Assembly (NCBI GenBank): GCA_025937075.1
Contig: JAICSD010000006.1
Span: 1 to 25,862, forward strand
From: Vicinamibacteria bacterium
GTDB lineage: Bacteria > Acidobacteriota > Vicinamibacteria > Vicinamibacterales > 2-12-FULL-66-21
DNA length: 25,862 bases
Direction of reading: 5' to 3'
Part shown: positions 21,610 to 25,862 of the stretch, piece after piece
Position numbering within the stretch: position 1 is the stretch's first letter
Layout: the number at the start of each line of letters is the position of its first letter
The notes under the pieces: model-generated
What the model was told of the DNA's origin: nothing
Database searches by the model: none
The model's input: only the letters and a program-made list of their open reading frames with translations
Position numbers and translations under genes: made by a program

Positions 21610-23256
21610 GTGACGTACGCGCCTGCCGCCCGAGCCATGAACACTCTCGTCGAGAACGACACGATCGCCCGCGTCTGGAGAAGAGACGTTACCGTCTGGA
21701 CGAAGGATCCCGCCGGCGCAGACGCTCGGTCAATCGCGAACCGGCTCGGCTGGCTCGACGTGCCCACCGGGATGCAGCCTGAGATCGCTCGCGTCCAGGC
21801 GCTGGCGGACGAGGTCCGCCGGGACGGCATTCGCACGGTGTATCTCCTCGGTATGGGCGGCAGCAGCCTGTGCGCTGAAGTCATGGGGTCGGTGTTCGGC
21901 ATCGCCGATGGCTTTGCCGATCTCTCGGTGATGGACACCACGGACGAAGCCGCGATCGTCACCGTGCTCGATCGGCTCGAGCCGGAGCGGACGCTCTTCC
22001 TCGTATCGAGCAAGAGCGGCGGGACGATCGAACCGGCGTCGATGGAGCGGCTGTACTGGCAGCGCATGGCGCGCGATCTCGGCGACCGCGCCGGCCCCCA
22101 TTTCATCGCCGTGACGGATCCGGGAACGGCGCTCGCCGACCTGGCGAAGGCGCGAGGCTATCGTCACGCGGCGCTGAACCCTCCGGATATCGGCGGACGA
22201 TTCTCGGCGCTCTCGCTGTTCGGGCTGGTCCCTGCCGCGCTGATCGGCGCGACGGTGCGCGACCTCCTCTCCGGTGGCGCCGACATGGCGCTCGGCTGCC
22301 GCGAACAGAACGACACCAACGCGGGCCTTCAGCTCGGCGCGTTCTTCGGCGCAGCCGCGCGCGAGGGGCGCGACAAGCTCACGGTTCTGCTCCCCCCCTC
22401 GCTGCGAACGCTCGGTCTGTGGATCGAGCAGCTCGTCGCCGAGAGCACCGGCAAGCATGGCACAGGCGCGCTCCCCGTCGTCGACGAGCCGCTCGGGCGT
22501 CCTGACGAGTATGGCGGCGACCGCGCGTTCGTCGCGATCGCGACCGAGAGCGAACGCCTCGACGAGGCGCGGCTCGACGCGCTCGAGCGCGCGGGTCATC
22601 CCATGCTTCGCCTGAGCACGCGCACGACCGCGCTGGGCGCGGAGTTTTTCCGATGGGAATTTGCGACAGCGGTCGCTGGCGCGATCCTGAGCATCAACCC
22701 GTTCGACGAGCCGAACGTGCAGGAGGCCAAGGACAAGACGCGCGCGATCCTGTCGCAGGGCACCGCGGACCGCGGCACGCCTGCAGCATCGGCAGACGGC
22801 GTTTCGGTGTACTCGCGTTTCGCCGGCGCCTCACCGGCGCTGGTCGTCAGGGCTGCGTTCGAATCGATTCGGCCTCGCGACTACGTCGCATTCCTGTCGT
22901 ATCTTTCGGCAGAGAGTACGACCGAAGAAACGGTCATGCGGATCCGACTCGCAATTCGGGCGCGCAAGCGGGTCGCGTCGACGTTCGGGGTCGGTCCCCG
23001 CTACCTGCACTCGACGGGGCAGTACCACAAGGGAGGGCCGAACACTGCCGTCGCGTTCCTGATCACCGGGGAGGATGCGACGAGCACTCCCATTCCCGAC
23101 GCGCCCTACACGTTCGCCGAGCTCAAACGCGCGCAGGCGATCGGCGATGCGCAGGCGCTCGAGGCGCACGACCGGCGCGTGGTTCACATCCATCTCGCGC
23201 GCGGCGTCGATGCGGCATCCGCGCTCGAGCGGATCTTCACCGAAGCCCTGGCGTAA
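21610..23256 (+). CDS. pgi: Glucose-6-phosphate isomerase, transaldolase-fusion-type lineage
   Basis: Cytoplasmic enzyme of 548 residues interconverting glucose-6-phosphate and fructose-6-phosphate. The SIS-fold motifs are VYLLGMGGSSL (77-87) and LVSSKSGGTIEP (131-142), and the C-terminal block is LHSTGQYHKGGPNTAV with the catalytic-region Lys. These sequences match the isomerase half of bifunctional transaldolase/phosphoglucose isomerases rather than classical E. coli Pgi. No transaldolase domain is present: the protein starts with a short MTYAPAARAMNTLVENDTIA stretch. The GTG start at 21610 has GGAG seven bases upstream; an ATG at 21637 is the alternative. Its 3' end overlaps the convergent fumarase gene by 20 bases. 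Confidence 0.88.
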   Translation: MTYAPAARAMNTLVENDTIARVWRRDVTVWTKDPAGADARSIANRLGWLDVPTGMQPEIARVQALADEVRRDGIRTVYLLGMGGSSLCAEVMGSVFGIADGFADLSVMDTTDEAAIVTVLDRLEPERTLFLVSSKSGGTIEPASMERLYWQRMARDLGDRAGPHFIAVTDPGTALADLAKARGYRHAALNPPDIGGRFSALSLFGLVPAALIGATVRDLLSGGADMALGCREQNDTNAGLQLGAFFGAAAREGRDKLTVLLPPSLRTLGLWIEQLVAESTGKHGTGALPVVDEPLGRPDEYGGDRAFVAIATESERLDEARLDALERAGHPMLRLSTRTTALGAEFFRWEFATAVAGAILSINPFDEPNVQEAKDKTRAILSQGTADRGTPAASADGVSVYSRFAGASPALVVRAAFESIRPRDYVAFLSYLSAESTTEETVMRIRLAIRARKRVASTFGVGPRYLHSTGQYHKGGPNTAVAFLITGEDATSTPIPDAPYTFAELKRAQAIGDAQALEAHDRRVVHIHLARGVDAASALERIFTEALA

Positions 23257-24778
23257 TCGCTTCCAGCTTCGCGCCCGACGCGTCCTCGACGTCCTTGTGC
23301 AGGCTGTTCCCGTGGGCGTCCATCGTGACGATCGCGGGAAAGTCGCGTACCTGGAGATGCCACAGGGCTTCGGGCGTCCCGAACTGGAGCAGGGACACGC
23401 CGTCCACGCGCTCGATGCAGCGCGCGTAGAACTGCGCGGCGCCGCCGATGCCGTTGAGGTAGACGGCACCTGATTCCTGCAGGCCCGCAAGGGTCTTCTC
23501 GCCCATGCCCCCCTTCCCCATCACCACGCGCACGCCGTAGCGTTTCAGGATCTCCGCCTGATACGGCTCCTCCCTGATGCTCGTCGTCGGTCCCGCGGCC
23601 GTGACGGTCCAGGCGCCCTCGCCTTCTTTCACGACCACCGGGCCGCAGTGATAGAGGACGCCTCCGCGCAGGTCGACCGGCGGATCGTGCTTCATCAGGT
23701 ACGCGTGTACGGCGTCGCGTCCGGTGAACATGCGGCCGGAGATCAGGACGACGTCGCCGACGCGCAGCGCACGGATCTGATCCTCGGAAATCGGCGCGCT
23801 CACACGCACCTCGCGGCCGGTGAGCGGAAATCCCGCGGCTGCCGCTTCGGATGTCAGCAGCGGCGCAGACGGCGTGTCACCCTCGCGATACAGCCACGAT
23901 CGAATCGCGCCCGAATCGGCATCGAGACGAAGGCCCAGCCGGCGGAATGCCCAGCAGTCGTACGCGATAGAAACGAAGAAGCTCGCGGGCAGGCGGTTGC
24001 GCGCGCCGATCTTGCAGCCGATGAGCGACGTCTTGCCGCCGAACCCCATCGGTCCCACCGTCAGCTCGTTCGCGGTCGCCATGATGGAGTCCTCTAGTTC
24101 AGCCAGACGCTGATCCGGGTTGCGATCGTCGAGCGTGCGAAAGAGCTGCTCCTTCGCGTGCAGATAACCGGACGTCCGATCGCCGCCGATGCAGACGCCG
24201 ACGGCGCCGGGACTGCACCCTTTCCCCTGCGCCTTCCAGACCGCGTGCAGGATGCACTTGCGCACGCCGTCGAGAGATCGATCGGCGCGCCCGAGGTGAT
24301 CGAGATTCGCTGGCAGGGAGTACTGCGCGTTGGTGTTCTCGCAGCCCCCGCCTTTGAGAATCAGCTTGACCTCGATCTCGTTGTCCTCCCACTGCTCGAA
24401 GTGAATGATTGGCGTGCCGGGGCCGAGATTGTCGCCGGAGTTCTCGCCCGTGATCGAGTCGACCGAGTTCGGACGAAGCTTGCCGCGCCGCGTGGCTTCC
24501 GCGACCGCGGCACGAATCTGCTCCTTCATCCAGATCTGATTCGCGCCGACCGGCACCTTCACCTCGAACGTCGGCATGCCCGTGTCCTGGCAGATCGGGC
24601 CTTCGCAGGACGCCGCCTGGTCGATGTTCTGCGCGATGATCGTCATGGCCTGTCCGGCGCGCGTGCTGCGCTCCTCCGATGCAAGCGCCATCCCCATCGC
24701 CTTCCGTACGTCCGGCGGCAGATCCGTCGAGGTGCGCGTGATGAGCGAGACGACGCTGTCGAAGAAGTTGGGCAGCAT
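23237..24778 (-). CDS. fumA: Class I (iron-sulfur) fumarate hydratase, single chain
   Basis: Oxygen-sensitive 4Fe-4S enzyme of 513 residues interconverting fumarate and malate in the TCA cycle. The alpha and beta parts are joined in one chain as in E. coli FumA/FumB. The N-terminal part has CEGPICQDTGMPTFEV (Cys63 in CQDTG), GCSPGAVGVCIGGDRTSGY and SLIGCKIGAR, the likely cluster ligands. The C-terminal part has VGDVVLISGRMFTGRDAVHAYL, GPVVVK and VVMGKGGMG, typical of the beta domain. Tartrate dehydratase is a close relative but usually has separate subunits. The ATG is six bases from a -10 box, so the message may be leaderless. It is divergent from the class II lyase gene. Confidence 0.93.
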   Translation of the reverse strand: MLPNFFDSVVSLITRTSTDLPPDVRKAMGMALASEERSTRAGQAMTIIAQNIDQAASCEGPICQDTGMPTFEVKVPVGANQIWMKEQIRAAVAEATRRGKLRPNSVDSITGENSGDNLGPGTPIIHFEQWEDNEIEVKLILKGGGCENTNAQYSLPANLDHLGRADRSLDGVRKCILHAVWKAQGKGCSPGAVGVCIGGDRTSGYLHAKEQLFRTLDDRNPDQRLAELEDSIMATANELTVGPMGFGGKTSLIGCKIGARNRLPASFFVSIAYDCWAFRRLGLRLDADSGAIRSWLYREGDTPSAPLLTSEAAAAGFPLTGREVRVSAPISEDQIRALRVGDVVLISGRMFTGRDAVHAYLMKHDPPVDLRGGVLYHCGPVVVKEGEGAWTVTAAGPTTSIREEPYQAEILKRYGVRVVMGKGGMGEKTLAGLQESGAVYLNGIGGAAQFYARCIERVDGVSLLQFGTPEALWHLQVRDFPAIVTMDAHGNSLHKDVEDASGAKLEAITPGLR

Positions 24779-24784
24779 ACGAGC

Positions 24785-24790
24785 AGTATA
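24785..24790 (-). promoter_or_regulatory. -10 box abutting the class I fumarase start codon
   Basis: TATACT on the minus strand ends six bases before the ATG at 24778, so transcription would begin at or beside the start codon. On the + strand the same AT-rich patch reads TATAAT (24787-24792) and may serve the divergent lyase gene. No strong -35 box is seen for either. Confidence 0.45.
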
Positions 24791-24823
24791 ATTGAGGGCC
24801 GCGGACTAACCCGGAAGACGGAC

Positions 24824-25862
24824 ATGGATGCACGCGGAGTCACCGCTGATTCAACCGCGGTTCGCGTCGAGCGCGACCCGCTCGGCGAGGTGCGCGTGCC
24901 TGCCGACGCCTACTACGGCGCGCAGACCCAGCGCGCCGTGGAGAACTTTCCCATCAGCGATCTTCGCGCGCCGTACGAGCTCGTCACGGCGACGGCCCTC
25001 ATCAAGCAGGCGGCGGCCGTCGCGAACAGCGAGCTGGGGCGCCTCGACCGCGACGTCGCGGATGCCATCATCGCTGCCGCCCAGGCCGTGGCCCACGGCG
25101 GTTATCGCGACCAGTTCGTCGTCGACGTGTATCAGGCCGGCGCCGGCACGTCGCACAACATGAACACGAACGAGGTGCTCGCCAATCTCGCCGCGGAGAA
25201 CCTCGGCGAGCCGCGCGGCACGTATCGACGCGTGCACCCGAACGATCACGTCAACATGGGGCAGTCGACGAACGACGTGTTCCCCACCGCCACGCGTCTC
25301 GCGATTCTGCTCGTGCTTCCTGGCTTGCTGGCCGCCGCACGCGGGCTTGCCGATGCGCTCGACGCGAAGTCGCGCGAGTTCGTGCACGTGCTGAAGACGG
25401 GGCGCACGCACCTGCAGGACGCCGTGCCGATCACGTTCGGCCAGGAGTTCGGCGGCTACGCCGCCAACGTCAGGCACGCAGCTGAGGAACTGCGCCGCAA
25501 CGCCGAAGCGCTGCACGAGCTGAATCTCGGATCGACCGCTGTCGGCACTGGTCTCAACGCCGGCGACGACGTGACCGCGGCGGCGATCGCCAACCTCTCG
25601 CGCGCCACGTCGTTGACGCTCACACCCGCACGTAACCGCTTCCGCGTGACGCAAAGCATGGGCGACGTGCTCGCCTACTCTGGCGCGCTGCGCCGGCTCG
25701 CGGTCGAAGTGGACAAGATCGCCTCGGACCTGCGGCTCCTCAGCATGGGCCCGCGCGCCGGCATCGCCGAGATCGCCCTGCCGGAGACCCAGCCGGGCTC
25801 CTCGATCATGCCCGGCAAGGTGAACCCGGTGATCGTCGAGAGCCTGACGATGGTCGTCGCGC
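24824..25862 (+). CDS. Class II fumarase/aspartase family lyase (aspartate ammonia-lyase likely), 3'-truncated
   Basis: The first 346 residues of a fumarase/aspartase superfamily enzyme; the reading frame runs off the window. It begins MDARGVTADSTAVRVERDPLGEVRVPADAYYGAQTQRA. The motifs VDVYQAGAGTSHNMNTNEVLAN, HPNDHVNMGQSTNDVFPT, GRTHLQDAVPITFGQEF, LGSTAVGTGLNAG and the substrate loop GSSIMPGKVNPV follow. DAYYG and DVYQAGAGTS are aspartase-like, while QTQRA, VHPND and the ESLTM after the loop are FumC-like, so the call between aspartate ammonia-lyase and class II fumarase is uncertain. A class I fumarase next door makes a second fumarase less needed. GGAAG six bases before the ATG is the ribosome site. 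Confidence 0.88.
   Translation, partial: MDARGVTADSTAVRVERDPLGEVRVPADAYYGAQTQRAVENFPISDLRAPYELVTATALIKQAAAVANSELGRLDRDVADAIIAAAQAVAHGGYRDQFVVDVYQAGAGTSHNMNTNEVLANLAAENLGEPRGTYRRVHPNDHVNMGQSTNDVFPTATRLAILLVLPGLLAAARGLADALDAKSREFVHVLKTGRTHLQDAVPITFGQEFGGYAANVRHAAEELRRNAEALHELNLGSTAVGTGLNAGDDVTAAAIANLSRATSLTLTPARNRFRVTQSMGDVLAYSGALRRLAVEVDKIASDLRLLSMGPRAGIAEIALPETQPGSSIMPGKVNPVIVESLTMVVA

Noticed and set aside
1..25862. CRISPR arrays, insertion sequences, prophage or integrase genes
   Set aside because: No direct-repeat array with spacers, transposase-like product or attachment-site pattern was seen; repeats present are palindromic and short.

Overview
This GC-rich window looks like an environmental acidobacterium, probably of the Vicinamibacteria type; that placement is an inference from gene content. 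It carries a DUF1592/DUF1552 secreted pair, a quinoprotein with a c-type cytochrome, a DUF2934 protein, a serine/threonine kinase ending in a TolB-like propeller, and dispersed palindromes. There are no phage genes, transposases, insertion sequences or CRISPR arrays. Genes are densely packed and no gap exceeds about 300 bases.

Layout: (1) 1-2889, the end of a phosphoketolase and a CutC protein. (2) 2916-9578, a secreted redox region: DUF1592 cytochrome-like protein and Tat-type DUF1552 protein on +, meeting a cytochrome c/quinoprotein operon on -, with a long inverted repeat between them. (3) 9660-14110, a minus-strand run: sodium:solute symporter, AsmA-like protein, DUF2934 protein and MobA/MocA-like nucleotidyltransferase, with palindromic elements between genes. 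(4) 14134-14558, a cold-shock-domain gene with a good promoter, a leader of about 150 nt that can fold in two ways, and a terminator. (5) 14647-14744, a selenocysteine tRNA (selC). (6) 14852-18197, an ECF sigma factor overlapping a receptor-like kinase. (7) 18267-21540, HAD phosphatase, Cu/Zn superoxide dismutase, a degenerate ABC ATPase, a PHP phosphoesterase and an A-type Fe-S carrier. (8) 21610-25862, a glucose-6-phosphate isomerase of the transaldolase-fusion type, a class I fumarase and the start of a class II fumarase/aspartase.

The genes cover central carbon metabolism (phosphoketolase, Pgi, fumarate enzymes), periplasmic electron transfer (cytochrome and quinoprotein, DUF1592/DUF1552), metal and oxidative-stress functions (CutC, SodC, Fe-S carrier) and signalling (ECF sigma plus kinase). 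No complete new defence or mobile system was found.

The most unusual material is small and structural. One family of short palindromes has a conserved CTGAA core, changing but paired stems and a C(C/T)ACG flank; two copies supply a gene's stop codon. Two intergenic inverted repeats have arms made of three 8-bp units. The cold-shock leader has mutually exclusive hairpins. The tRNA-Sec gene and an ABC ATPase that has lost its catalytic motifs are also notable.
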